NCBI GenBank assembly: GCA_028824125.1
Contig: JAPPES010000125.1
Span: forward strand, 1-35,626
Direction of reading: 5' to 3'
From: Candidatus Poribacteria bacterium
GTDB lineage: Bacteria; Poribacteria; WGA-4E; WGA-3G
Length of the DNA: 35,626 nucleotides
Shown here: positions 7,754-16,976 of the stretch, piece after piece
Numbering within the stretch: position 1 is the first letter of the stretch
Layout: the number at the start of each line of letters is the position of its first letter
Translations under genes and position numbers: made by a program
The notes under the pieces: model-generated
Told to the model about the DNA's origin: nothing
The model's input: only the letters and a program-made list of their open reading frames with translations
Databases searched by the model: none

Positions 7754-10450
7754 CTATAGATAAGGTTTCATATTCCAGAGGAAGATGGTACCATTATCAC
7801 AACCAATCGCTAACATTGTGCCATTTGGAGAAAAGGCAAGCGATTGCACGAGTGAGTTATGTCCCTGGAAGGCATGAATTTGTTCACCTGTAGAAACATC
7901 CCATATCCGAATTGCTTCCATTTTTTCCGAGCCCTCCTGCCACGAAGTTGCTGCTGCAAGGGACTGCCCACACGGTGAAAAGGCAAGTGGATATGTCTGC
8001 CTGTTCTTCTCCCGTTGCGGTATTGAAAGGACCTTTGTGAACTGCTTAGCACACCACAAACGGATCTCATTATCCAAGGAGGCCGCGATAAGGTTACCAC
8101 AGGGTGAGAACACAAATCCCCACGCTGTGCAAGACTTGTCCATAGGCAATCTGGTAATTTCTTTGCCTAATTCCACATCCCACACACGGGCAGTCTCGTC
8201 ACTTGCCCCACTCACGAGTCGTTTCCCATCCCACGAAAACGTAGCTCTGTAAACGTAATCTGTATGTCCCTTGAGGCGTATCGGGTGCTCAGGTTGCTTG
8301 AGATTCCACACATAGACTGTGCCTTCACTACTTCCTGTCGCAAAATACTCACCAGTCGGTGCAAATGCAGGATAACGATTCAATTCCAATAGTTCATCAG
8401 GAAGAGTGAGCTCAGCAATTAGCTGATCAGGTATGCTGGCAACGGACACTTTCCTATCATCAAGAAAATAAGAAACCAGCATTTTACCAGAGGGTAGAAC
8501 GGTGAAAGCATCCATCAATCCATCTATGGACACTGTATCTCGGTAACATTTTTTGTCAACATCCCACAACACTATTCCTGAGCCATCATTACTCACAAGT
8601 GTCTGGTCATCCAACCAATTTATCTGCAGCACGAGCCACGGGGGGAACTGAGGTTCTTGCACTATTGAGAACCTCGGTATTTTTGCATCTGTCTGTTTGT
8701 AGGATGCTGTTTTAACCAATTGTTCTATATAGACCCGGGCAAAAGAATATGCCAAACCATCAATGTCAGATATCTCAAATATCTTTTCACGATGTTCTAC
8801 ATTCCATACTTCAATAGACAAATTAGGTGAATTAGGAATTATTACTGCAAACAGTTCTCCATCCTCTGAGTAGAAATAATTGTTATAGTCAGGAAAGTCA
8901 GGAAAAAACTTTTCTTCTGAACCTGTTGCAATATCCCACACCCGCAGGACCCCATCACTTGATGCAACGAATTGTCCACAAGGTGAAAAAGCGACAGCTT
9001 CTACCCAATCGTCATGTCCTGTAAATTGTGAAATGTGTTCCCCTGATGTTACATCCCATACTGAGACCCAACGGTCAACGCTTTCGTCATCGTTCAAGGT
9101 TTCGTCAGAACAGGTAACCGCTAACAAGCGACTGTCCGGGGAAAAGGTAAAATTTTGTTCTGCAAACTTGAGGACCACCTTACCCGTTTCAGGGCACCAA
9201 ACATAAATTTGAGGTCCCTCTGCATCAGGGTTTAAAAGTTCGTCGTTTGAATAAAGTTTGGGGTTCCCAGCATACGCGGCAAGCAATTTACCATCCGGGG
9301 AAAATTGGAGTTTGGTAATATCGTTTGATTGCCATTTGTGTTCTCCACGATCCATCTGTGCGATGCACTCACCAGTTTGGATATCCAACACCTTTACAAC
9401 GCCTTTCATAGATGCTGTTGCCACCCATTTTCCATTTGACGAACATACAAGATTGTTATAGGCATCATGATCATCAATCTGCATGATGCACTCTCCGCTT
9501 TTAATATCCAGGACCTTGATGGTTTCCTTCCCTATATATATGATTATCCATTTACCATCTGGTGAAAAATCGATGGAACAGGCGGAGCCTTTCCCCGGTT
9601 CCCATAACGAAATGGGCGACACTGAGGAAACATCATACCACCATAACCCTAACCGAGTCCCGACAGCAATAAACTTTCCATCAGGTGAAAGCTTGAGATC
9701 TGCGTCGTTCCCCTTACCAAACCGCACAATTGCGCCTTCAGGTAATGCCCAGGTATTCCCGGTAGGATCGTTCGCAACAACATTCAGCTGTGCGGGCATT
9801 CGGCTTGGTTCGGCTTTATTTGTTTTAATCTGAATTGGACTGTGTGATTCAACATTTTTTGAAGACATAACTCCTCCTCTTATCGGTTCCACATCAAATT
9901 CTTCCCTCAGAAGTGCTCGAATTTCTCTTAATTTCGTTTTAACTGTACCAATGGCGAGATTCAGTTCCGCCGCGATTTCTTTGATACTCCACGATTCTAA
10001 GTAAAACAATTTTGCTACAGAACGCACCTTTTGTGGAAGGTGATGCACAGCTTCTTTTATATCAGCAATCAGTTGTGCTTCTCGATGCCGCGCTGCAGCA
10101 TATTGGTCTATGTGTTCAACTATCACGGAGTGTTGATGCGGGACTTCACTGCGGGATTGCCTTGCTAAAGTGTAATATCGCTTGCAAGCGTTGTAAGCAA
10201 TACGATGCAACCATGCACCAAAACTATCTACATTTCTGAGTTCTCTGATGTTTTGCCAAACAGCCACCCAGATGTCAGTGTGAATCTCTTCAGCATCTCG
10301 ACGTTGTCTCGAATTGGAAATAATGACACCCCTAATCCGTGGCGTCCAACGAGAAATGAGTTCAGCAAAAGCTGCTTCGTTCCTGTCTTGTACAAGCCGA
10401 ATCAATTCGCTATCTGTTAGGTCACTGAAAGCAAGAAAATCGTTGCGCAT
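7754..10450 (-). CDS. ECF sigma factor fused to a WD40 double propeller (898 aa)
   Basis: A close paralog of 122-2824 over its whole length. Sigma2 (RDAEEIHTDIWVAVW, then SFGAWLHRIAYNACKRYY) and sigma4 (SIKEIAAELNLAIGTVKTKL) occupy roughly residues 20-188. A hydrophilic linker, the clamp WALPEGAIVRFGKG and about 14 WD40 repeats ending IFLWNMKPYL follow. The ATG at 10450 is preferred to the TTG at 10456 because AGGA is properly spaced only for the ATG. An internal ribosome site at 9866-9881 would give a 704-aa propeller. Three repeats carry SPCG. The promoter region is identical to that of 122-2824, pointing to a segmental duplication that kept control and coding sequence together. The propeller differs mostly in its middle repeats, where ligand choice may have diverged (inferred). 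Confidence 0.93.
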   Translation of the reverse strand: MRNDFLAFSDLTDSELIRLVQDRNEAAFAELISRWTPRIRGVIISNSRQRRDAEEIHTDIWVAVWQNIRELRNVDSFGAWLHRIAYNACKRYYTLARQSRSEVPHQHSVIVEHIDQYAAARHREAQLIADIKEAVHHLPQKVRSVAKLFYLESWSIKEIAAELNLAIGTVKTKLREIRALLREEFDVEPIRGGVMSSKNVESHSPIQIKTNKAEPSRMPAQLNVVANDPTGNTWALPEGAIVRFGKGNDADLKLSPDGKFIAVGTRLGLWWYDVSSVSPISLWEPGKGSACSIDFSPDGKWIIIYIGKETIKVLDIKSGECIMQIDDHDAYNNLVCSSNGKWVATASMKGVVKVLDIQTGECIAQMDRGEHKWQSNDITKLQFSPDGKLLAAYAGNPKLYSNDELLNPDAEGPQIYVWCPETGKVVLKFAEQNFTFSPDSRLLAVTCSDETLNDDESVDRWVSVWDVTSGEHISQFTGHDDWVEAVAFSPCGQFVASSDGVLRVWDIATGSEEKFFPDFPDYNNYFYSEDGELFAVIIPNSPNLSIEVWNVEHREKIFEISDIDGLAYSFARVYIEQLVKTASYKQTDAKIPRFSIVQEPQFPPWLVLQINWLDDQTLVSNDGSGIVLWDVDKKCYRDTVSIDGLMDAFTVLPSGKMLVSYFLDDRKVSVASIPDQLIAELTLPDELLELNRYPAFAPTGEYFATGSSEGTVYVWNLKQPEHPIRLKGHTDYVYRATFSWDGKRLVSGASDETARVWDVELGKEITRLPMDKSCTAWGFVFSPCGNLIAASLDNEIRLWCAKQFTKVLSIPQREKNRQTYPLAFSPCGQSLAAATSWQEGSEKMEAIRIWDVSTGEQIHAFQGHNSLVQSLAFSPNGTMLAIGCDNGTIFLWNMKPYL
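9866..9881 (-). promoter_or_regulatory. Internal Shine-Dalgarno and in-frame ATG at the sigma/propeller junction
   Basis: Minus-strand AAGAGGAGGAG (9881-9871) is followed after 2 bases by an in-frame ATG (9868-9866). Initiation here gives a 704-residue propeller without the sigma head. The site is conserved with 2240-2255. Confidence 0.65.
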
Positions 10451-10481
10451 AAACAAATTCCTGAGCCAGTTTTATTGTATA

Positions 10482-10507
10482 GAGGAGGGTTTTTGGGAAA
10501 AAGGTTT
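10482..10507 (-). promoter_or_regulatory. Candidate ECF-type promoter for the sigma-propeller gene at 7754-10450
   Basis: Minus-strand AAACC (10507-10503), 17 bases, then CCTC (10485-10482), identical to the site at 2856-2881. It lies in the 94-base gap after the gene ending at 10545, so this sigma gene can be expressed independently of the upstream propeller genes. Confidence 0.45.
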
Positions 10508-10544
10508 AAAAAATATAAAATTACATTTTTGTGATTTTAGGCAG

Positions 10545-12569
10545 TCACAAATAAGGTGTTAGGTCCCAAAGCAGTACCGTGCCATCATGACTCGCACTGG
10601 CTAAAAGTTTGTTATCTGGTGAGAAAGCGAGTGCCATTACATCTGTGCTGTGTCCCCTAAAGGTGATAAGATGTTTTCCACTCTCGACTTCAAACAAACA
10701 GATAGGAAAGTTCTTTGAAACCTGGTTCCAAGATGCTATACATGCTAAGTACTGTCCGCACGAAGAAAATATGGGGGCATCCACATGTTTGCATTCTTCT
10801 GGTAGTGACAATTTCGTTTCCATTATATAACGTGTCACAACCTGATCGTATGTTTCCCCTTTGCAGGGTTTACGGTTGTTAATATCCCAAATTATAATAT
10901 CTTCTTTTCCACAGCAAGAAAGGTGCTTTCCACACGGTAAGAATTCAATGATTCCCGTTACGTTCTCACTTGGAAATGTATCTACTTCTTCACCAAGTTC
11001 CATGTCCCACAGTCTGACGTTATTAGATTTTGATTCACTTGCGAGTAATTTTCCATCATGACTGAATTTCAACTCATCCACAAAATCATCATCGTCATCG
11101 TCGTCATCGTCGTCATCACTCGGTTCAAGAGGATGTGTCAATTCATGAAGTTTCTTCCCATTCTGTACATTCCACACTTGTATGTCGCCATCTGCGCCAG
11201 CATAAGCGAATAGCGTGCCTGTCGGTGCTAATACCGGAGATGCAATCCAGTATTCTCGTCCTGTTGCTTCAATGAGCGGCACCCCGTCACTATCAGCCTC
11301 CCAAAGTGTAACAGTATCATCTTTGATACTTGCAGCATAGAGTTTTCCGCTATCGGTTTTATATACAAACTGATTTTTACCTACCGATGCCTCTTTTATT
11401 GCGGGACGTGAACGTTTGCTTGCAATATCCCACAACACGACACCTTCCTGATAGTATTTCACGGCTAACGTCTTTCCATCTCCTGAGAATACCATTGAGA
11501 CTGGAAATGAAATAGGCGAATGTGTGAATTGACGTTTGACAGGATTATCAGAAGTCCACACGTTGATAAATTCGTGCCGGCGTTCATACGCAAGTTGCGA
11601 ACCGTTTGAAAACAGGACATTGTTTCCCCAATCACCGATGTAGGAAAAATCTATTGTATTGCCCCAAACTTGATCATTATAAATTTGCTCATCACTTTCA
11701 AGGTCACGGATAGAGATAGTAGCGGGCCCGGTATCGTCATAATGGACAATCGCAGCGCGGAGAATGCCATCTGGTGTCCAAGAAGGCATAATGCGATACA
11801 CACGACCATAATCGGTATAACGCTGCACCTGTTGCCAGGTATTAACGTCCCAGACATACACGGTGCCATCTTCGCCGCCGGAGGCGAGGAACTGCCCACA
11901 TGGTGAAAAGCAGAGAGACGTTACCCAACGGGTGTGTGCCGAGAGATATGCGATTTGTTCGCCACTCTCCATATTCCACACTATAATTGAATCCGCTCCT
12001 TCTGTGGTAATGGAGCTGCCCGTAGACACTATTAGTCGTGTATCGGGGGAGAAACAAATAGGTTGGTAGATACTACCTCTTTCAATGTCGGCAGTGAATT
12101 TTGCGAAAGGTCTACCGGTTTCTGCATGCCAAACTTCAATGACAGGAGAACTGCTATAAGCAGAATAGGCAACTGCGATATACCGGTTATCGGGGGAAAA
12201 GGTTACGCTATCTACGTATGTCTCTAATTTTACCGATATCAAGAACGTGCCATTCTGGATATCCCAAAACTTAAGCATTCGACCTGAAAAACTGGCGGCT
12301 ATCCATTTACCGTTAGATGAAAAGGCGACAGCTTCGACCACCCCTTGTTCTGCATTCCAAAGTGCAACAGGCGAAAGTGTTGTGAGGTCATATAACCAGA
12401 GTCCTATACAGGTGCCAATGGCAAGTGACTGCCCATCAGCGGAGAACGTCATTTTAGGTTCACTGCCGCGCCCTAAACGGGCAATCGCACCTTCGGGAAG
12501 TGCCCACGTTGTTACGTCATTTGTATTGACATCAACTGGTGCAGGAATAACTGATTTTCTGTTGTCCAT
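10545..12569 (-). CDS. Cytoplasmic WD40 double-propeller protein, sigma-less, with poly-Asp loop (674 aa)
   Basis: Begins MDNRKSVIPAP, then VTTWALPEGAIARLGRG and about 14 WD40 repeats ending VLLWDLTPYL. There is no signal peptide or sigma head. AAGGAG precedes the ATG at 12569 by 8 bases; a TTG at 12572 with a 5-base spacer is an alternative start adding one residue. The start is 18 bases after the stop of 12588-14669, so the two are probably co-transcribed. The body belongs with 2914-4959 and 4974-7646. A run of 11 Asp codons at 11085-11117 sits in a loop of the second propeller where the relatives have shorter acidic stretches. Three repeats have Cys in the SPDG turn (SPCGQF, LPCGKH, SSCGQY). 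Confidence 0.9.
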   Translation of the reverse strand: MDNRKSVIPAPVDVNTNDVTTWALPEGAIARLGRGSEPKMTFSADGQSLAIGTCIGLWLYDLTTLSPVALWNAEQGVVEAVAFSSNGKWIAASFSGRMLKFWDIQNGTFLISVKLETYVDSVTFSPDNRYIAVAYSAYSSSPVIEVWHAETGRPFAKFTADIERGSIYQPICFSPDTRLIVSTGSSITTEGADSIIVWNMESGEQIAYLSAHTRWVTSLCFSPCGQFLASGGEDGTVYVWDVNTWQQVQRYTDYGRVYRIMPSWTPDGILRAAIVHYDDTGPATISIRDLESDEQIYNDQVWGNTIDFSYIGDWGNNVLFSNGSQLAYERRHEFINVWTSDNPVKRQFTHSPISFPVSMVFSGDGKTLAVKYYQEGVVLWDIASKRSRPAIKEASVGKNQFVYKTDSGKLYAASIKDDTVTLWEADSDGVPLIEATGREYWIASPVLAPTGTLFAYAGADGDIQVWNVQNGKKLHELTHPLEPSDDDDDDDDDDDFVDELKFSHDGKLLASESKSNNVRLWDMELGEEVDTFPSENVTGIIEFLPCGKHLSCCGKEDIIIWDINNRKPCKGETYDQVVTRYIMETKLSLPEECKHVDAPIFSSCGQYLACIASWNQVSKNFPICLFEVESGKHLITFRGHSTDVMALAFSPDNKLLASASHDGTVLLWDLTPYL
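11085..11117 (-). repeat. Trinucleotide (GAT/GAC) run encoding 11 aspartates
   Basis: Eleven consecutive Asp codons, mixing GAT and GAC, lie inside the propeller gene at 10545-12569. The homologous loops of 4974-7646 (DEDEDDED) and 2914-4959 (GDDD) are also acidic but shorter, so the tract has probably grown or shrunk by replication slippage in frame. Confidence 0.85.
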
Positions 12570-12587
12570 CAAGATATCTCCTTAGTT

Positions 12588-14669
12588 TTATAGATACGGT
12601 TTTAGATCCCAGATCAAGATTGTACCATCATAGCTACCACTCGCCAGCATAGTACCGTTTGGCGAAAACGCAAGCGATTGTACATCTGAATTATGTCCCC
12701 AGAAGGTATGGATATTCTCACCTGTTGCAACGTCCCATATCCGAATAGCCATTTTTTGCATGCCCTTCTCCCACCAAGTTCCCGATGCGAGATAATTGCC
12801 ACACGGTGAAAAAGCGAGTGCATAAACCCGTTGGTTGTTGTCTGGCTGCGGTATTGTACGTAATGTTGTGAATTGCTCCGCACACCACAAGCGGATTTCG
12901 CTGCCCAACCCACCAGCTATTATGTTACCGCACGGCGAAAACAATACTTTTATCGGGGTGCAATGTTCATTCATAGGCAGTATCGCGATGTGCTTACCCA
13001 ATTCTACATCCCATAGTCTTGCTGTGTTGTCATCTGAGCCAGTCACCAAACGTTTGCCGTTTGGTGAAAACGCAAGTGAGTAAATATGCTTCTTAGCATG
13101 ACCAGTCAGTATCATTGGATGCTCAGGTTGCCGTAAATTCCAGACATACACTTTACCGTCTTCTGTGCTCCCTGCAGCCATACGATCACCTGCAGGAGAA
13201 AACGCTTGGTGCCGTTCCCACCATACATTTGCATCAAACTCAGCGATAGGTTTATCAGGATTTGCTACATCCCATACCTTAGTCATGTCGTATTTAGAGC
13301 TAACCAAGGCAGCTAACATTTTACCATTAGGTAGAACTGTGAAAACATGAATTTTTTCACTCTCCAATAACCTTTCACAAACACGTTTTTCCACAATATC
13401 CCATAATACAATACCTTGCCTATAGCTCCCACTTGCAAGTGTCTGGTCATTTACCCAAACAACCAGCGGATCTGGCATGGCAAAACCAATTCTATGTTCT
13501 ATTGGAGATGACTTCTGTATGCTATCTGCCAATTTGTTAGCAATTATATCGGCGATTTGGAATTGATGTTCTTGCATGTAGGCGAAAACCTTCTTTTTTG
13601 CTGATCCAAAATTAACACTCTGAGGCAGTTCCAGCATTTTTTGCTGAGAATCCACGTTCCAAACCTCTATCGTGTCATCAGAAACAAATACAACACCAAA
13701 TAAGATACCATCCGGGGAGTAGAAGGCATCAAGACAATTCTCATAAACTTTCTTTTGCGTGCCGGTTGTCAGTTCCCATTCTCGCAATGTTTGCAATGTT
13801 TCATCACATGAAGCGATGAACTTGCCACAGGGTGAAAAGGTGATATTAATTGCCCGATCAGTATGTTCTGTAAAGTGGGCAATCCGTTTTCTTGATACCA
13901 CATCCCACACTGAAACACAGCGGTCAATACGTTTAGCATCATTGGAAGAATGTGAATCATCAGGAGATGCACCTGCCAACAAACGGCTATCTGCCGAAAA
14001 GACAATATTTCTGCCAGCAAATTTGAGTATTACCTCCCCTGTTTCTGGATTCCATAGGTATGTTTGCTCACCTTCTGTGTCAGGATTTAGCACTTGGTCG
14101 TCGGGTGAATATAATTTAGAATTCTGTGCTGTGCCAGCAAGGAGTTTTCCATCCGGTGAAAACTCAAGCTCGGAAATATCGTTTGACTTCCATTCATGTT
14201 TTCCACGATCCATCTGTGCTAAAAATTCACCTTTCTGTATATCATATACTCTAACAATTCCTTGCTGATCAGATGAGGCAATCCATTTGTTGTTTGATGA
14301 TAAGGTGAAATTTGAACCTTGCACTTTCATTTCATAAATACATTCAGCAGTTTGAACATCCATGACCTTAAGGATTTGATCCCAATTGTGAATCACAATC
14401 TGTCTGCCATCATGAGAGAAATGAATTGAACTAATAAGCCCTCTTTCCGTTTCCCAGAGCGATATCGGCAACATAGAGGTGGTATCATACCACCAAAGTC
14501 CTACTCCAGTGCCAACGGCGAGATACTTGCCATCAGGAGAAAGTGAACTTTTCACTCTATTAAGGTCCCCTGTTCCAAATCGCACAATTGCCCCTTCGGG
14601 TAATGCCCATGTGTTGCCTATAGGATCATTTTGAACGACATTGAGTTCTGCTGGTTTTTGATTTTGCAT
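12588..14669 (-). CDS. Cytoplasmic WD40 double-propeller protein, sigma-less (693 aa)
   Basis: Starts MQNQKPAELNVV, then GNTWALPEGAIVRFGTG and about 14 WD40 repeats ending ILIWDLKPYL. The body is the same subtype as sigma-propellers 122-2824 and 7754-10450 (compare NVVANDPTGNTWALPEGAI), but the sigma head is absent. The ATG at 14669 is chosen over 14714: AAGGAA lies about 8 bases upstream, and the N-terminus then matches the paralogs. A start at 14714 would overlap the remnant gene's end and add an unrelated MGYETVSLKK extension. The start lies 20 bases after the remnant's stop and 18 bases separate its own stop from 10545-12569. Three repeats carry SPCG (SPCGKF, SPCGNI, SPCGNY). Confidence 0.88.
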   Translation of the reverse strand: MQNQKPAELNVVQNDPIGNTWALPEGAIVRFGTGDLNRVKSSLSPDGKYLAVGTGVGLWWYDTTSMLPISLWETERGLISSIHFSHDGRQIVIHNWDQILKVMDVQTAECIYEMKVQGSNFTLSSNNKWIASSDQQGIVRVYDIQKGEFLAQMDRGKHEWKSNDISELEFSPDGKLLAGTAQNSKLYSPDDQVLNPDTEGEQTYLWNPETGEVILKFAGRNIVFSADSRLLAGASPDDSHSSNDAKRIDRCVSVWDVVSRKRIAHFTEHTDRAINITFSPCGKFIASCDETLQTLREWELTTGTQKKVYENCLDAFYSPDGILFGVVFVSDDTIEVWNVDSQQKMLELPQSVNFGSAKKKVFAYMQEHQFQIADIIANKLADSIQKSSPIEHRIGFAMPDPLVVWVNDQTLASGSYRQGIVLWDIVEKRVCERLLESEKIHVFTVLPNGKMLAALVSSKYDMTKVWDVANPDKPIAEFDANVWWERHQAFSPAGDRMAAGSTEDGKVYVWNLRQPEHPMILTGHAKKHIYSLAFSPNGKRLVTGSDDNTARLWDVELGKHIAILPMNEHCTPIKVLFSPCGNIIAGGLGSEIRLWCAEQFTTLRTIPQPDNNQRVYALAFSPCGNYLASGTWWEKGMQKMAIRIWDVATGENIHTFWGHNSDVQSLAFSPNGTMLASGSYDGTILIWDLKPYL

Positions 14670-14689
14670 AATATTGTTTCCTTGTTTTT

Positions 14690-14970
14690 TTAAAGATACG
14701 GTTTCATATCCCAAAGTAGCAAAGCACCGCTGGTGCCAGCACTTGCCAAAAGCGTACTATCAAGAGAAAACGCAAGAGAAGATATGCCTTCTGTCAACTC
14801 AAACGTAACAATAGGTTCGTCTCCCTTGCGGATATTCCAAATACATATATACCCATCACGTGTCCACGTATCAGGACTGCAAGCGACATATTGCCCACAT
14901 GTAGACAATGCAAACGCTTCAATATATTTTGGCTCCCATTCCTAACCTGGCAATTGCACCTTCAAGTAAA
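14690..14970 (-). pseudogene. Remnant of a WD40 propeller gene
   Basis: Two out-of-frame pieces of a typical gene of this array are fused together. Next to the mobile element, codons for LLEGAIARLGMG (the clamp) run into a stop. In the neighbouring frame, EAFALSTCGQYVACSPD and a last repeat ending LLLWDMKPYL close at 14690. About 600 residues between clamp and C-terminus are missing and the original start has been replaced by the mobile element. The Cys-containing STCG turn and the C-terminal KPYL place it with the 12588-14669 type. A short product from about 14908 is possible but would be less than one and a half blades, so a functional protein is unlikely. Confidence 0.75.
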
Positions 14971-15162
14971 TGAGGGGTGTGCATAAATAATTCAATGTCA
15001 TAATATGTGCTTAAAGGTAGTAGGCACACGCCGTGTGCCGTCCACAAGTTCAAAGAGGCGCAATGAATTGCGCGACTACAAACGGCACTTTGTGAAATAA
15101 TACCGTCCCTAAAGTCTGTCCCTGTCTATGCTGATGCGCCAAATATTTATGCACACCCCTCA
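14971..15162. mobile_element. MITE-like element with perfect 19-bp terminal inverted repeats
   Basis: TGAGGGGTGTGCATAAATA at 14971-14989 is exactly inverted at 15144-15162, bounding 192 bases with no coding capacity. Inside are a GGCACAC...GTGTGCC hairpin (15023-15039) and a 31-base dispersed repeat (15054-15084) found again at 33148-33178 and 35495-35525. I see no convincing target-site duplication. It sits one base from the stop codon of 15164-16972 and directly against the WD40 remnant, so insertion or a later deletion at the element removed the 5' part of that gene. A non-autonomous element moved by a transposase elsewhere is inferred. Confidence 0.75.
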
Positions 15163-15163
15163 A

Positions 15164-16972
15164 CTAAATAACCCTGAGGTCCCACAAAAGGATGGTGCCA
15201 TCATCACCACCGCTAGCGAGGGTTTTGCCATCGGGACTAAACACCAAAGCCTCAATGTCAGCATAGTGCCCACTCATGACTGCCCGAAGGTTACCGGTGT
15301 GGACATCCCATAATCGAACTTTATCATCTTGACCGCCACCTGCAAGGATATTTCCATCGGTGGAAAATGCCAACGCATAAAGGTTATCTGGTACTGCAAA
15401 GGTTGAGAGATGTTCACAATTTTGTGGATCCCATAGCCGAATTGTTCCATCCCAACCCGCGCTGGCAAGGACTCTACCATCCGGAGAAAATACTATTGCA
15501 CCAATCTTTTCAGTATGTCCTTTAAGCACTGTAAGAGGATGCCCTGTGTTAGCATTCCATAAACGAAGTGTCCCATCAGCACTACAACTTGCGAGGATTG
15601 TACCATCAGGTGAACCGGCAACTGCCAATATATTATCAGTATGTCCAGTTAATAGTGCTAATTGATTCCCTGTATCAATGTCCCATAATCGGATTGTGTT
15701 GTCGTCACTCCCACTGGCAAGTGTCGTGCTATTTGGGACGAATGCTAATGTGCGAATATAATCTGTATGTCCCTGCAAGATTGCGCTTTGGGTGTCGGAG
15801 TTGACATGCCACAAGAAAATTTTTTCATCACTGGCACTGGCAAGCATCTCACCATCAGAAGAAAACGCAACCTGTCCAAGGTAATCACCATGACTGTCAA
15901 AAGAGGCAGATTCTATATAAGTATTCATATCATACAAATGAAGAATATTATCACTTGTATTGCTTGCAAGTAAAGTTCCATCGGGTGAGAAATCAAGATA
16001 ATTGCTCCATCTCGCATGGCCAGTGATGACTCCCTTTTCGGTGCCACTGTTTACATTCCAAAACCGGATAGTGCTATCCTCACTGACACTTGCAAGCGTT
16101 TTGCCATCCGGTGAAAACGTTATATCCCAAACTAACGCTTTATGTCCTATGAGCCGGGTGTGTTCTATACCAGTATCAGCATTCCATATCCGTAGGGAAT
16201 GATCATCACAATTTGTTGCGATAAGAGTGCCATCTGGTGAAAATACCGTTTTCCCGTACTCTTCAATATCTGTCAAGAGAGTTACCACCTTTTCACCGGT
16301 AGAAACATCCCACAAACATGCGGTTTTATCCTGACTTCTGCTGGCAAGAATAATACCGTTTGGAGAAAACGCAAGATGTCTAATATCATCTTCATGCCCA
16401 GTGAGTGTGGAAAGACAGCTGCCATCGCTGACATCCCAAAGTCGAATAGTGTGGTCAAAACCCCCAGTGGCAAGAGTTTTACTATCTGCTGAAAATGCTA
16501 ACGTCATGATTGGCTCTGTATGCCCTATAACAGTAGAACGTAAACGACCTGTACGACTATCCCAAAACCGGATTGCCTTATCCCATCCGACAGAGGCAAA
16601 GGTTGTGCCGTCTGGTGAGAGAATAATATTCTGAATATCCTTTGTATGCTCCCTCAAGGTAATTTGGCGTTGTCCGATTTGCGTATCCCATAATGTAAAT
16701 GAAATAGTGTCATCCCAATTTTGCGTGAAAAGGGTTGTGCCTTCCCACGAAAACGGGAGTGTGTCCGCGCCTTGATCCTGACCTTGCTGGAGAAGCGCAA
16801 TTTCCTTGTAAGTATGGACATCGTATAACCAAATACCGATCAAACCTGTGACGGCAAGTTGTGTTCCGTCTGGTGAATATCGTACCTCTTCAAGGCCACC
16901 TTTTCCAAGACGTACTTTTGCACCTGGGGGAAGCCCCCATTGTGTGTAGGGTGGTGGATTTTCTATATTCAT
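15164..16972 (-). CDS. Cytoplasmic WD40 double-propeller protein (602 aa)
   Basis: Begins MNIENPPPYTQWGLPPGAK, then VRLGKGG and 14 recognisable SPDG-type repeats, consistent with two seven-bladed propellers. Repeats are regular (for example SGSDDNTIRLWDIDTGNQ), and there is no signal peptide, sigma head or enzyme motif. The start is 4 bases after the stop of 16977-18803, which it closely resembles from the N-terminus onward, so the two arose by tandem duplication and are translated from one message. The Shine-Dalgarno (AGAGG, about 10 bases upstream) overlaps the upstream gene's end. The C-terminus stops at LWDLRVI, shorter than its partner's, with the mobile element one base beyond the stop. 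Confidence 0.92.
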   Translation of the reverse strand: MNIENPPPYTQWGLPPGAKVRLGKGGLEEVRYSPDGTQLAVTGLIGIWLYDVHTYKEIALLQQGQDQGADTLPFSWEGTTLFTQNWDDTISFTLWDTQIGQRQITLREHTKDIQNIILSPDGTTFASVGWDKAIRFWDSRTGRLRSTVIGHTEPIMTLAFSADSKTLATGGFDHTIRLWDVSDGSCLSTLTGHEDDIRHLAFSPNGIILASRSQDKTACLWDVSTGEKVVTLLTDIEEYGKTVFSPDGTLIATNCDDHSLRIWNADTGIEHTRLIGHKALVWDITFSPDGKTLASVSEDSTIRFWNVNSGTEKGVITGHARWSNYLDFSPDGTLLASNTSDNILHLYDMNTYIESASFDSHGDYLGQVAFSSDGEMLASASDEKIFLWHVNSDTQSAILQGHTDYIRTLAFVPNSTTLASGSDDNTIRLWDIDTGNQLALLTGHTDNILAVAGSPDGTILASCSADGTLRLWNANTGHPLTVLKGHTEKIGAIVFSPDGRVLASAGWDGTIRLWDPQNCEHLSTFAVPDNLYALAFSTDGNILAGGGQDDKVRLWDVHTGNLRAVMSGHYADIEALVFSPDGKTLASGGDDGTILLWDLRVI

Positions 16973-16976
16973 ATTA

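Noticed and set aside
12588..14714. A longer start for the propeller gene at 14714
   Set aside because: The added residues overlap the upstream remnant's end and match nothing in the paralogs. The ATG at 14669 aligns with them and has a ribosome site.
14971..15162. Insertion sequence with its own transposase
   Set aside because: The interval is only 192 bases and has no transposase reading frame, so a non-autonomous element is the most that can be claimed.
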